Of a DNA stretch of 64,000 nucleotides, positions 43,124 through 51,388 are shown one piece after another; the first letter of the stretch is position 1, and each line of letters opens with the position of its first letter. This DNA is from an uncultured Hyphomicrobiales bacterium (GTDB taxonomy: Bacteria > Pseudomonadota > Alphaproteobacteria > Rhizobiales > Xanthobacteraceae). The position numbers and the translations under genes are program-made. Location of the stretch: positions 141,222 to 205,221 of the forward strand of contig CAIRGJ010000055.1 of the NCBI GenBank assembly GCA_903878085.1. The letters are read 5' to 3'. The notes beneath the pieces are model-generated. The model worked only from the letters and a program-made list of their open reading frames with translations, was not told the DNA's origin and did not search any database.

Positions 43124-43876
43124 TCAGTTCGGTACGTCGGCAAGCTTATTCATCGACGACTTCTGCATGTCGGCTTGCTGCGACAGCATATTGGCGACTT
43201 GCGTATAGCTGCGCGTCACTTCGATCATGCGCGTCATCTCGACGACCGCGCGCACGTTGGATTTTTCAATCGCGCCTTGCACGACGCGCGATGTCTTGGT
43301 CGCTTGCGGCGTCTCGCCGGCGATCGAGAAGGTGCTGCCGCCGTCCTTCTGCAAATTCTGTGCGTTGGCGACCGATACCAGCCGCAGCTTGCCGCGCTGC
43401 GAATCCGTCTTGCCGTTGCCTTCGCGCACGCTGACGGTGCCGTCGCCGCTGATCGAAACCTGGTTGTCGGTCGGCTGGAAGGTGATCGGCCCGGCTTCGC
43501 CGAGCACCGGATTGCCTTCGGTGGTCACCAACTGGCCTTGGGCGTTGATCTGCATCGAGCCGTTGCGCGTGTAGCGTTCGCCGCGCGGCGACTGCACGAC
43601 CAGCAATGCGTTGCCGTCGATGGCGACGTCGAGCGGGTTGCCGGTCTTCTCGACCGGGCCGGCGCTGAGATCGTGCCAGGTGCCGCGGTCGCGCACGAAG
43701 CTGACGCGGTTGCCGCTTTGATCGGCGCGCGCGTTCGAATTGAGAAATTCCTCGAATATCGAACCCTCGGCCTTGAAGCCGGTCGTATTCAGGTTGGCAA
43801 TGTTGTTCGCGACCACGTCGAGTTCGCGGCTCAGCGCGACCTGACGCGACAGTCCGATCAGAAGTGTATTCTGCAT
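43124..43876 (-). CDS. flgF: Proximal rod protein FlgF
   Basis: 250 residues. MQNTLLIGLSRQVALSRELD followed by VVANNIANLNTTGFKAEGSI is the N-terminal signature and IEKSNVRAVVEMTRMIEVTR-SYTQVANML the C terminus. First gene of flgF-flgG-flgA-flgH. A sigma-54 promoter lies about 100 bp upstream, with two phased FlbD-like palindromes behind it. Confidence 0.95.
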   Translation of the reverse strand: MQNTLLIGLSRQVALSRELDVVANNIANLNTTGFKAEGSIFEEFLNSNARADQSGNRVSFVRDRGTWHDLSAGPVEKTGNPLDVAIDGNALLVVQSPRGERYTRNGSMQINAQGQLVTTEGNPVLGEAGPITFQPTDNQVSISGDGTVSVREGNGKTDSQRGKLRLVSVANAQNLQKDGGSTFSIAGETPQATKTSRVVQGAIEKSNVRAVVEMTRMIEVTRSYTQVANMLSQQADMQKSSMNKLADVPN

Positions 43877-43978
43877 CGGGTAACTCCCCTCGCTATCGGA
43901 TCAATCGCCCCTCCCAGGGCGACTGCGCCGAACCATGACCGCCAGGCTCTCCCAAGCCGGGTGGCTAGGCTCTCCATT

Positions 43979-43994
43979 GCAGCCGCCGTGCCAA
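43979..43994 (-). promoter_or_regulatory. Sigma-54 promoter of flgF operon
   Basis: TTGGCACGGCGGCTGC on the minus strand, with GG-N10-GC spacing and an exact -24 half. The predicted start is about 90 bp upstream of the flgF ATG. Confidence 0.8.
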
Positions 43995-44048
43995 GGCAAT
44001 AAACAAAGTTAAATCAATAGGTTGCCTAATTTGTCGCGGTCCCGGGCC

Positions 44049-44094
44049 ACGGCAAAAACCGCCGTTTTCACTATTGACCCGGCAAAAGATGCCG
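44049..44094. promoter_or_regulatory. Pair of FlbD-like palindromes in the flgF-fliL gap
   Basis: CCGGCAAAAGATGCCG (44079-44094) is a full match; ACGGCAAAAACCGCCG (44049-44064) differs at two positions. The two sites start exactly 30 bp apart and all four half-sites start at multiples of 10 bp (44050, 44060, 44080, 44090), so they face the same side of the helix. The nearer site is 54 bp and the farther 84 bp from the flgF sigma-54 element. Confidence 0.6.
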
Positions 44095-44120
44095 CCTCGG
44101 GGCGGTGTTGAAAGCATCTG

Positions 44121-44128
44121 TTAACCAT
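44121..44128 (+). promoter_or_regulatory. CtrA-like half-site upstream of fliL
   Basis: TTAACCAT, followed by ACGC exactly as in the flgB upstream region. It is 106 bp before the fliL ATG. Confidence 0.5.
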
Positions 44129-44234
44129 ACGCACCTAGTTTTGCGGTTGGGGGCGCGGGTCGCGCATTCGCGGCGTATCGCAGAAGCAACGCCGCACGCG
44201 GGCCTGCCAAACATGTGCGAACCGAGGTCATTCG

Positions 44235-44756
44235 ATGGCTGCAGCCAAACCTAAGAAGAAGGACGCGGAACCCGAAGAGGACGCGGAAGATGGCGCCGCG
44301 CCGGCAGCCAAGACCAAGCAAAAGTTGCCGTTGAAGATGATCATCATCGCCGCGGTCGGCCTGCTGGTGCTCGGCGGCGGCTACGGCGGCTATGCCTTCT
44401 TCTTTGCCGGCGAGAGCCACGAGAAGCCCAAGGTCGCCGAGGTCAAGCCGGCGGTCTTCGTCGATCTGCCCGACGTGCTGGTCAATCTGTCGAATGCCGG
44501 CACCGACCGCACGCAATATCTCAAAGTGAAGATCGTGCTCGAAGTGCCTGATGCCGAGTTGGTGGCAAAGATCCAGCCGCTGATGCCGCGCGTGATGGAT
44601 GCCTTCCAGACCTATTTGCGCGAATTGCGGCCGACCGATCTCGACGGCTCCGCCGGACTGTACCGGCTCAAGGAAGAGTTGACCCGGCGGGTCAATGCCT
44701 CGGTGTCGCCCAATCACATCACGGCCGTGCTGTTCAAGGAGATCATCGTCCAGTGA
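44235..44756 (+). CDS. fliL: Flagellar basal-body-associated protein FliL
   Basis: 173 residues. A charged N terminus (KPKKKDAEPEEDAEDG) is followed by one transmembrane helix (MIIIAAVGLLVLGGGYGGYA) and a periplasmic stomatin-like domain (VFVDLPDVLVNLSNAGTDRT-QYLKVKIVLEV). FliL rings surround the stator and support torque. First gene of fliL-fliM-DUF6468-motE; a long repeat lies between it and fliM. Confidence 0.95.
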   Translation: MAAAKPKKKDAEPEEDAEDGAAPAAKTKQKLPLKMIIIAAVGLLVLGGGYGGYAFFFAGESHEKPKVAEVKPAVFVDLPDVLVNLSNAGTDRTQYLKVKIVLEVPDAELVAKIQPLMPRVMDAFQTYLRELRPTDLDGSAGLYRLKEELTRRVNASVSPNHITAVLFKEIIVQ

Positions 44757-44775
44757 CCGCGACTCCGAGAGAGAC

Positions 44776-44898
44776 GTCATGGCCGGGCATAGCCGTCCGA
44801 AGGCCGGCGTCGCTTCGCGCGCCTTTGTCCCGGCCATCCACGACTTTCTTAACTGCTGAACGGAAGACGTGGATGCCCGGCACAAGGCCGGGCATGAC
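44776..44898. repeat. Long dispersed repeat, copy 2, inside the fliL-fliM operon
   Basis: GTCATGGCCGGGC at the left end and GCCGGGCATGAC at the right are inverted repeats. The interior shares GCCGTCC-AAGG-CGGCGTCGCTT, CCCGGCCATCCA and GTGGATGCCCGG with copy 1 at 39591-39744. It starts 20 bp after the fliL stop and ends 13 bp before the fliM start, so it fills the intergenic space of an operon. Confidence 0.8.
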
Positions 44899-44911
44899 GG
44901 AGTTGTAGCCG

Positions 44912-46120
44912 ATGGCGCAGAATACCCAGATCGACCAAGACGCGCTGGCGGCCGAGTGGGGCGTTGCGCTGGAGTCGGAGACCGGCGCCGGCACGCCGTC
45001 CGCCAATGCCGAAAGTTTGGCGGCCGCCAATACCGATGACGCCGCCGCGCAGTGGGCGGCGATGGTTGACGACGGCAGCGGTTTCCAGTCCGCCAAAGGC
45101 GGCGCCGAGCGCATCCTCAATCAGGAAGAAATCGACAGTCTGCTCGGCTTCAGCCTGAGCGACGTCACGCTCAACGACAATTCCGGCATCCGCGCCATCA
45201 TCGACTCGGCGATGGTGTCTTACGAACGCCTGCCGATGCTGGAAATCGTCTTCGACCGCCTGGTGCGGCTGATGACGACCTCGTTGCGCAATTTCACCTC
45301 GGACAACGTCGAAGTCTCACTCGATCGCATCACCTCGGTGCGGTTCGGCGACTATCTCAATTCAATTCCGCTGCCGGCGATCCTCGCGGTCTTCAAAGCC
45401 GAGGAGTGGGAAAATTTCGGGCTGGCCACTGTCAATTCCAGCCTGATCTATTCGATCATCGACGTGCTGCTCGGCGGCCGCCGCGGCCAGAGCACGGTGC
45501 GCGTCGAGGGCCGTCCTTACACCACGATCGAGACTAACCTCGTCAAGCGCATGATCGAGGTGGTGCTGGCGGACGCCGAGCTTGCCTTCAAGCCGCTGTC
45601 GCCGGTGAAATTCAGCATCGACCGGCTCGAGACCAATCCGCGCTTTGCCGCGATCTCGCGGCCGGCCAATGCCGCGATTTTGGTGCGGCTGCGCATCGAT
45701 ATGGAAGACCGCGGCGGCAATATCGAATTGCTGCTGCCCTACGCGACCATCGAACCGATCCGCGCCACGCTGCTGCAGATGTTCATGGGCGAGAAGTTCG
45801 GCCGCGACCCGATCTGGGAAGGCCATCTCGCCACCGAAATCGGCCAGGCGCAGATCGACGTCGATGCCGTGCTGTACGAGCAGAAACTGCCTTTGCGCAA
45901 GATGATGGCGCTCAATGTCGGCGATACGCTGATGCTCGATCTCAAGGCCGAGGCTTTGGTGAGCGTGCGCTGCGGCGACATCACGCTGACCGAAGGCCGC
46001 ATGGGCAAAGTCGGCGACCGTGTCGCTGTGCGCGTCGCCAAACCGCTGCGCCGCCCGCGCACCACCTTCGCGATGTTCGAGAAGGCCGACGAGCCGACCA
46101 ATCGGATGGAGGTCCCGTGA
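44912..46120 (+). CDS. fliM: Flagellar motor switch protein FliM
   Basis: 402 residues. The CheY-binding motif ILNQEEIDSLL is at residues 68-78 instead of the extreme N terminus, after an acidic Ala-rich extension. The middle domain has FDRLVRLMTTSLRNFTSDNV and the C-terminal SpoA domain LPLRKMMALNVGDTLMLDLK. FliM forms the C-ring with FliG and FliN; neither fliG nor fliN is in this window. The stop overlaps the next start as GTGA. Confidence 0.95.
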   Translation: MAQNTQIDQDALAAEWGVALESETGAGTPSANAESLAAANTDDAAAQWAAMVDDGSGFQSAKGGAERILNQEEIDSLLGFSLSDVTLNDNSGIRAIIDSAMVSYERLPMLEIVFDRLVRLMTTSLRNFTSDNVEVSLDRITSVRFGDYLNSIPLPAILAVFKAEEWENFGLATVNSSLIYSIIDVLLGGRRGQSTVRVEGRPYTTIETNLVKRMIEVVLADAELAFKPLSPVKFSIDRLETNPRFAAISRPANAAILVRLRIDMEDRGGNIELLLPYATIEPIRATLLQMFMGEKFGRDPIWEGHLATEIGQAQIDVDAVLYEQKLPLRKMMALNVGDTLMLDLKAEALVSVRCGDITLTEGRMGKVGDRVAVRVAKPLRRPRTTFAMFEKADEPTNRMEVP

Positions 46121-46581
46121 GCTATCACTACGGCTTTCTGGTCGAGACCATGGTCTCGATATTATTGCTGCTCACGATCCTTTATTGCGTGCGGCTCAAT
46201 AAGCAATTGCGCCTGCTCAAGGCCGACGAGCAATCGCTGCGCGCCACCATTTCCGAATTGATCACCGCCACCGAAATCGCCGAGCGCGCCATTGGAGGGC
46301 TTAAGGCGACCATGCGCGAGGGCGAGCAGACTTTGAACGATCGGCTCAATCGCGGCGAACAGATGTCCACCGATATCGAGCGTCAGCTCAAGGCCGGCGA
46401 GGATTTGCTGGCCAAGATCACGCGCATTGCCGGCGCCGGCCGCGCCGCCGAGGAGCCGGTTGCTGTAGCGCCTGACGCGAAAGCGGTCGCGGCCGCGGCG
46501 CAAGCCTTTGCCGAGCGCACCCGGGCGCGCTTGAACGCGGCCGGCCATTCCAACGGGCATTCTAACGGTCTTGCGGCATGA
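46117..46581 (+). CDS. DUF6468 membrane protein of the fliL-fliM operon
   Basis: 154 residues from GTG 46117, which overlaps the fliM stop by 4 bp. One N-terminal transmembrane helix (LVETMVSILLLLTILYCVRL) is followed by a coiled coil (EQSLRATISELITATEIAER-AIGGLKATMREGEQTLN) and an Ala-rich tail. This is the DUF6468 pattern. It occupies the place where I recall Caulobacter carries pflI, a bitopic flagellar-positioning protein, so a similar role is possible but not shown. Confidence 0.75.
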   Translation: MSYHYGFLVETMVSILLLLTILYCVRLNKQLRLLKADEQSLRATISELITATEIAERAIGGLKATMREGEQTLNDRLNRGEQMSTDIERQLKAGEDLLAKITRIAGAGRAAEEPVAVAPDAKAVAAAAQAFAERTRARLNAAGHSNGHSNGLAA

Positions 46582-47489
46582 TCCGCTTGGCCCGCGATTT
46601 CCGGCTGATTCCGATCGTCCTGGTGGCGACGGTCTGTCTGTTCGCGCTCAAGGTTTCGGGACTGGTGTTCGACGGCGGCTATACGCTGGCCGAGCGGCTG
46701 CAGAACCGCGCCAAGCCCGCCATGCAGACGACCAAGGCTGAGGATATTCCAGCCTATCCCAAGATCACCATCGCCGACCAGAATGTCATGCCGGTCGCCG
46801 CGGCCTCGCGTTCGTCGCAGGCCAAACCCTGGGCCGCGGAGATGTTCGGCTACAACGATGCGAGCCGAAGCGATGTCACGGGCTCCGTCGAAAAGAAAGA
46901 AGACGCCCACGGCGGCGGCGAGAAAGCTCCCGCAGCCGGCCCGCCGCTCAAGACCAGCGACAAGCCGCCGGAGGCGGCCAAGCTCGAAGTCGGCGGCAGC
47001 ACCTATCCGCTGGAGCCGGGCAAGATCAATTCGCCGGGCGAGCGAGCCGTGCTGGAGCGGCTGCAGGATCGCCGTCAGGAGCTGGAGAGCCGCAGTCGCG
47101 ATATTGAAATGCGCGAAAATCTGCTGAAGGCCGCGGAGAAGCGCGTCGAATCCAAGGTGAACGAACTCAAGGAAATCGAGTCGCGCGTCAACAGCGCGAT
47201 CGGCGTCCGCGACAAGAGCGAAATCGACCGCTTCAAGAGCATCGTCGCGATGTACGAGAACATGAAATCGAAGGACGCGGCGCGGATTTTCGATCGGCTC
47301 GATTTGAAGATCCTGGTCGAAGTCGCGACCCAGATTAAGTCGGCCAAGATGTCGGAGATCATGGCGGCGATGACGTCGGAAAGCGCCGAGAAGCTCACCG
47401 TGGAACTCGCCAACCGCGCCAGCGCCACCCCGAAAGCGCTAGCGGTCGACCAATTGCCCAAGATCGAAGGCAAACAGAGCGGGAATTGA
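46578..47489 (+). CDS. motE: MotE-like flagellar protein
   Basis: 303 residues; the ATG overlaps the preceding TGA. One N-terminal membrane helix (LIPIVLVATVCLFALKVSGL), a Pro/Lys linker, a coiled coil (RRQELESRSRDIEMRENLLK) and a C-terminal MgtE-N-like helical domain (YENMKSKDAARIFDRLDLKI-LVEVATQIKSAKMSEIMAAM). This is the MotE architecture; in Rhizobium MotE is the periplasmic chaperone of the motor protein MotC. Fourth gene of the fliL operon. Confidence 0.85.
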   Translation: MIRLARDFRLIPIVLVATVCLFALKVSGLVFDGGYTLAERLQNRAKPAMQTTKAEDIPAYPKITIADQNVMPVAAASRSSQAKPWAAEMFGYNDASRSDVTGSVEKKEDAHGGGEKAPAAGPPLKTSDKPPEAAKLEVGGSTYPLEPGKINSPGERAVLERLQDRRQELESRSRDIEMRENLLKAAEKRVESKVNELKEIESRVNSAIGVRDKSEIDRFKSIVAMYENMKSKDAARIFDRLDLKILVEVATQIKSAKMSEIMAAMTSESAEKLTVELANRASATPKALAVDQLPKIEGKQSGN

Positions 47490-47552
47490 GCGCCCGCCGG
47501 GCCGATTTGCCCGGAAAACGGCGTCAAACTCATCGGCATTAGAACTGCACGG

Positions 47553-47567
47553 TTAACGCGCCATTAA
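47553..47567. promoter_or_regulatory. Full CtrA-like box upstream of the 1255-residue gene
   Basis: TTAA-CGCGCCA-TTAA, two half-sites at exact N7 spacing, 53 bp before the ATG at 47621. It gives the large gene its own promoter even though it lies behind the fliL operon. Confidence 0.6.
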
Positions 47568-47620
47568 ACGCGAAACTCTAGGCTGGCGCGACCGGCGGTT
47601 TTGCCGGCTGGATCGGCTTC

Positions 47621-50600
47621 ATGAACGCTTTGCCCCGCAGCAGGAAGGCGATGCGCGCCGCGCTTGGCGTGCTGCTGCTCATGGCTGCGCTGATTGCCGC
47701 CGGCGCAGCAAAGGCTGCCGACCGGGTCGCCGGCGAACTCAGTGTCATTACCGACCAGGGCTTTGTGCGGCTGATCTTCCGCATGGACGAGGAGGTCGAG
47801 GCCAAGGTCCGCATCTCCGGCGCGATCATGGTCATCAGCTTCGCCACGCCGGTCAATGTCGCGGTCGACCGCATGAATGCCAGCGCGCCGGAGTTTGTCA
47901 GCGCCGCGCGGCTCGATCCGGACGGCAAAGCGGTCCGCATCGCGCTGGCGCGTCAGGTGAAAGTCAATTCGATTCCCGCCGCCGAGCGGCTCTATGTCGA
48001 TCTGCTGCCCAATACCTGGCAGGGCGTCCTGCCCGGCCTGCCGCAGGAGGTGGTCGACGACCTGTCCCGGCGCACGCGTGAGGCCGAGCGGCTACTGCGC
48101 ACGCAGCGGCTTGCGGGGAAGCAGAAGCAGGCGCCGACGATCCGCGTCAAGGTCGCGAGCCAGCCGACCTTCATCCGGTATATCTTCGACCTGCCCGACA
48201 TGGTGGGCGTGATCCCGGAACGCGCCGACGGCAAGGTCACGCTCAATTTTGACCAGCAGGTCAAATGGGATTTGGCCGATGCCAAGGCGACAATGCCGCC
48301 ATCGCTCGAGTCGATCGAAGCGGAAACCGATTTCGCCTCGACCGCGGTGATCTTCACACTCAATGGCTCGCCGGAGGTGCGCACGTTCCGCGAAGACGGC
48401 AGCATCGTGGTCGATGTCGGTCGCAACGCCGTCAAGCCAAGCGTTGCGCCCAAAGCACAGGCCCCGGAAGGCGCCGTCCACGGCGCCGCGACGCCCGAAG
48501 CCCGTCCCGCCATCGAGCCGCCGGAGACGGTGCCGGTCAAAGAAGCGGCCGCGGCCGAACCGCCGAAGGCAGCTTCGCCGCCGCCGCTGACCGACGCCCC
48601 CGCGCCGCCGCCGGCTGCCCCGGCGAAAGTCACACAGATTTCACCGTCGCCCGCGGCGCCAGCGCCAGCGGCGGCCGCGCCCAAGGTCGCGTCCGTCGCC
48701 ACCGCGCCGGCGCCCGTCGCTGCCGCGCCGGCAGAGCCGCATGCAATGGCCGCGGCCGCACCGCAGGCACCTGAGAAAATGCCGGCGCCGGCGGCAACAG
48801 CCCAGCCTGCGCCCGATCCGGATGCGCCGGTCGTCGCCACGGCGACCCGCGCCGGCGACAATCTGCGGGTTGAATTGCCGTTCGCGGTGCCGACGCCCGC
48901 CGCGGTCTTCCGCCGTGCCGACATCTTATGGCTGGTGTTCGACAGCGCCGCCAAGATCGATATCGCCGCATTGTCCGTCGACTCGGCCCAGTTGATCCGC
49001 GGCGCCGAATTCGTGCGCGGCCAGGACGGCGCGGCCATCGTGCGCATAAAGCTGGAGCGGCCGCTGCTGGCCAGTCTGGATTCGGACGGTCCGGCCTGGA
49101 TCCTCAATATCGGCGACGCCACGACGGTGCCGACCCGCCCGCTCGCGGTGGTGCGCTCGGCGCTCGGCAAGGACCGCGCCAGCATCGCCATTCCATTCGC
49201 CGATCCGAGCAAGATCCACACGGTGGGCGAGCGCGCCTTCGGCGACCGCATCCTGGTGATCACCGCGCTCGGACCGGCGCGCGGCTTTATCAAGTCGCAG
49301 GATTTCGTCGAACTGCGGACATTGCCGTCGACGCACGGCGTCGTGGTGCAGCCGATTGCCGACGACATCACGGTCGAGCTTGCGTCCGACAAAGTCGCGA
49401 TCAATCGTCCCGGCGGACTATCGCTGTCGCCTGCGTTGGGCAGCCAGCAGCAGGTCACGCCGGCCTACCGCGCGCTGACATTCGATACGCAATTGTGGGG
49501 TTTCGACCGTCAGGCCAAGTTCAGCGAACGGCAGTCCGAATTGATCCGGCTTGCCGCCGGGGCGCCCGCGACCCAGCGCAAGCCGGCGCGATTCAATCTG
49601 GCGCGGTTCTATCTGGCGCAGGATATGCCGGCGGAAGCGAAAGCGGTGATCGACGTCGCGCTCGCCGAAGATCACGGCGCCGAGGATCTCACCGGCAGCG
49701 TGCTCAAGGCCATCGCCAATGTGCTGCTGGACCGGCCCGAGGAAGCGCTCAAGGAATTGGCCAATCCCGCGGTCGGCAGCCTCCAGGACGCGCCGATATG
49801 GCGTGCCATCGCGCTGGCGCGGCAGGGCCGCTGGGACGAAGCCCGCGCCGGATTCAAGAATCTCGGACCCGCGATCGGTACACTGCCGATCCAATTGCAA
49901 CGCCTGGCGATCGCCCAGGCGCTGCGCGCCTCGATCGAAGTGCGCGATTTCCCCGGCGCCACCCGTATGGTCAACGAGTTGGAGACTATCGGCGTGCCGC
50001 CCGAACTGGAGCCGTCGATCGCGGTGCTGACCGGGCGCCTGAACGAGGGGCTTGGCCGCAACCAAGACGCGCTCGCCAATTATCGCAGCGCGGCCGGATC
50101 GACCGAGCGCCGCTCGGCGTCGCAAGGGCGTCTACGCGAGGTCATGTTGCTGCATGCCGCCGGCGACATGCCGCGCCGCGACGTCATCCAGGAGTTGGAG
50201 ACCATCACCACGGTCTGGCGCGGCGACGAGACCGAGGTCGAAGGCCTCAAGCTGCTGGCGCATCTTTATACCGAAGACGGCCGTTACCGCGACGCCTTCC
50301 ACACCATGCGCACGGCGATGATGGCGCATCCCAATTCCGACCTCACCCGCAAGATTCAGGACGAGGCGGCGGTGACGTTCGACACTTTGTTCATCGCCGG
50401 CAAGGGCGATGCGCTGCCGCCGATCGAAGCGCTGGGGCTGTTCTACGATTTCCGCGAGTTGACGCCGATCGGGCGGCGCGGCGACGAGATGATCCGGCGC
50501 CTCGCCGACCGGCTGGTGGCGGTCGATCTGCTCGACCAGGCGGCGGAATTGCTGCAGCACCAGGTCGATAACCGCCTCAAGGGCGCCGGGCGCGCGCAGG

Positions 50601-51388
50601 TCGCGAGCCGTCTGGCGACGATCTATCTGATGAACCGCAAGCCGGATCGCGCGCTGGCGGCGCTGCAGAACACGCGGATCTCGGATCTGGCCAACGAATT
50701 GCGCGATCAGCGCTTGTTGCTCGAGGCGCGCGCGATATCGGACATCGGCCGTCACGATCTGGCGCTGGAATTGATCGCTAATATCAAGGGTCATGAGGCG
50801 CAGCGCCTGCGCTCGGATATCCTGTGGGCGACGCGGCGCTGGCGCGAGGCGGCCGAGGCCCTTGAGCTCTTGTACGGCGAGCGCTGGCGCGAGTTCGCGC
50901 CGTTAACTGCCGCCGAGCGCGTCGACATCCTGCGCGCGGCGACCGCCTATCAGCTCGCCGAGGAGACGCTCAGCCTGTCGCGGCTGCGCGAAAAATACGC
51001 GGCAAAAATGGTGGACGGTCCGGACGCTCGCGCCTTCGATGTGGTGAGCGCGCCGGTCGGCTCCGCCGGGCCTGAATTTCAGGACGTCGCCAAACGGGTG
51101 ACGAATGTCGACACGCTCAACGGCTTCCTGAACGACATGCGCGCGCGCTATCCGGAGGCGGCCGCATTACCGCCCGCGGCGTCTGCGCCGCCGCCCGAAA
51201 AGCCGAAAGGCCCGACGGCGAAGCTGGAGACGCCCGAAAAAACCGCCGCGAACGTGCCGAAAAAGCCGGACGCCGCCACTTCGCCGCTGCCGCCGAAGGT
51301 GCCGGCCGGCGTGCCGCTCAAGCCGGACACGGCGCCGACCGGATCGATCGGGCCGCGTTTGCCGAAGGCTGGCGCGGTCGCCCGCTAA
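47621..51388 (+). CDS. Large exported TPR protein of the flagellar cluster
   Basis: 1255 residues. The leader RKAMRAALGVLLLMAALIAA is cleaved near AKAA-D. Residues about 35-260 are beta-rich AMIN-like repeats (GFVRLIFRMDEEVEAKVRIS, TFIRYIFDLPDMVGVIPERA). A 150-residue Pro/Ala-rich linker follows, then another beta domain (about 405-580) and, from about 620 to 1130, TPR-type helices (FNLARFYLAQDMPAEAKAVI, ALANYRSAAGSTERRSASQG). The tail is Pro/Lys-rich. It may be a periplasmic scaffold for the motor or cell wall. The stop overlaps the convergent fliP stop by 4 bp. The role is inferred from location only. Confidence 0.75.
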   Translation: MNALPRSRKAMRAALGVLLLMAALIAAGAAKAADRVAGELSVITDQGFVRLIFRMDEEVEAKVRISGAIMVISFATPVNVAVDRMNASAPEFVSAARLDPDGKAVRIALARQVKVNSIPAAERLYVDLLPNTWQGVLPGLPQEVVDDLSRRTREAERLLRTQRLAGKQKQAPTIRVKVASQPTFIRYIFDLPDMVGVIPERADGKVTLNFDQQVKWDLADAKATMPPSLESIEAETDFASTAVIFTLNGSPEVRTFREDGSIVVDVGRNAVKPSVAPKAQAPEGAVHGAATPEARPAIEPPETVPVKEAAAAEPPKAASPPPLTDAPAPPPAAPAKVTQISPSPAAPAPAAAAPKVASVATAPAPVAAAPAEPHAMAAAAPQAPEKMPAPAATAQPAPDPDAPVVATATRAGDNLRVELPFAVPTPAAVFRRADILWLVFDSAAKIDIAALSVDSAQLIRGAEFVRGQDGAAIVRIKLERPLLASLDSDGPAWILNIGDATTVPTRPLAVVRSALGKDRASIAIPFADPSKIHTVGERAFGDRILVITALGPARGFIKSQDFVELRTLPSTHGVVVQPIADDITVELASDKVAINRPGGLSLSPALGSQQQVTPAYRALTFDTQLWGFDRQAKFSERQSELIRLAAGAPATQRKPARFNLARFYLAQDMPAEAKAVIDVALAEDHGAEDLTGSVLKAIANVLLDRPEEALKELANPAVGSLQDAPIWRAIALARQGRWDEARAGFKNLGPAIGTLPIQLQRLAIAQALRASIEVRDFPGATRMVNELETIGVPPELEPSIAVLTGRLNEGLGRNQDALANYRSAAGSTERRSASQGRLREVMLLHAAGDMPRRDVIQELETITTVWRGDETEVEGLKLLAHLYTEDGRYRDAFHTMRTAMMAHPNSDLTRKIQDEAAVTFDTLFIAGKGDALPPIEALGLFYDFRELTPIGRRGDEMIRRLADRLVAVDLLDQAAELLQHQVDNRLKGAGRAQVASRLATIYLMNRKPDRALAALQNTRISDLANELRDQRLLLEARAISDIGRHDLALELIANIKGHEAQRLRSDILWATRRWREAAEALELLYGERWREFAPLTAAERVDILRAATAYQLAEETLSLSRLREKYAAKMVDGPDARAFDVVSAPVGSAGPEFQDVAKRVTNVDTLNGFLNDMRARYPEAAALPPAASAPPPEKPKGPTAKLETPEKTAANVPKKPDAATSPLPPKVPAGVPLKPDTAPTGSIGPRLPKAGAVAR

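Larger units (their letters stand above)
43877..44234. other. Divergent flgF-fliL regulatory region
   Basis: 358 bp with no gene. In order it contains the sigma-54 promoter of flgF (43979-43994), two CGGCA/TGCCG palindromes (44049-44064 and 44079-44094) and a TTAACCAT half-site facing fliL (44121-44128). The order matches the flgI-fliX region, so both divergent pairs use the same regulatory design. Confidence 0.6.

Noticed and set aside
41608..43434. 608-residue rightward frame opposite flgA-flgG-flgF
   Set aside because: It spans three well-supported genes on the other strand and has no recognisable motif.
47992..49458. 488-residue leftward frame opposite the large TPR gene
   Set aside because: Low-complexity Gly/Ala/Ser sequence produced by GC-rich third positions; the rightward gene has signal peptide and domain structure.
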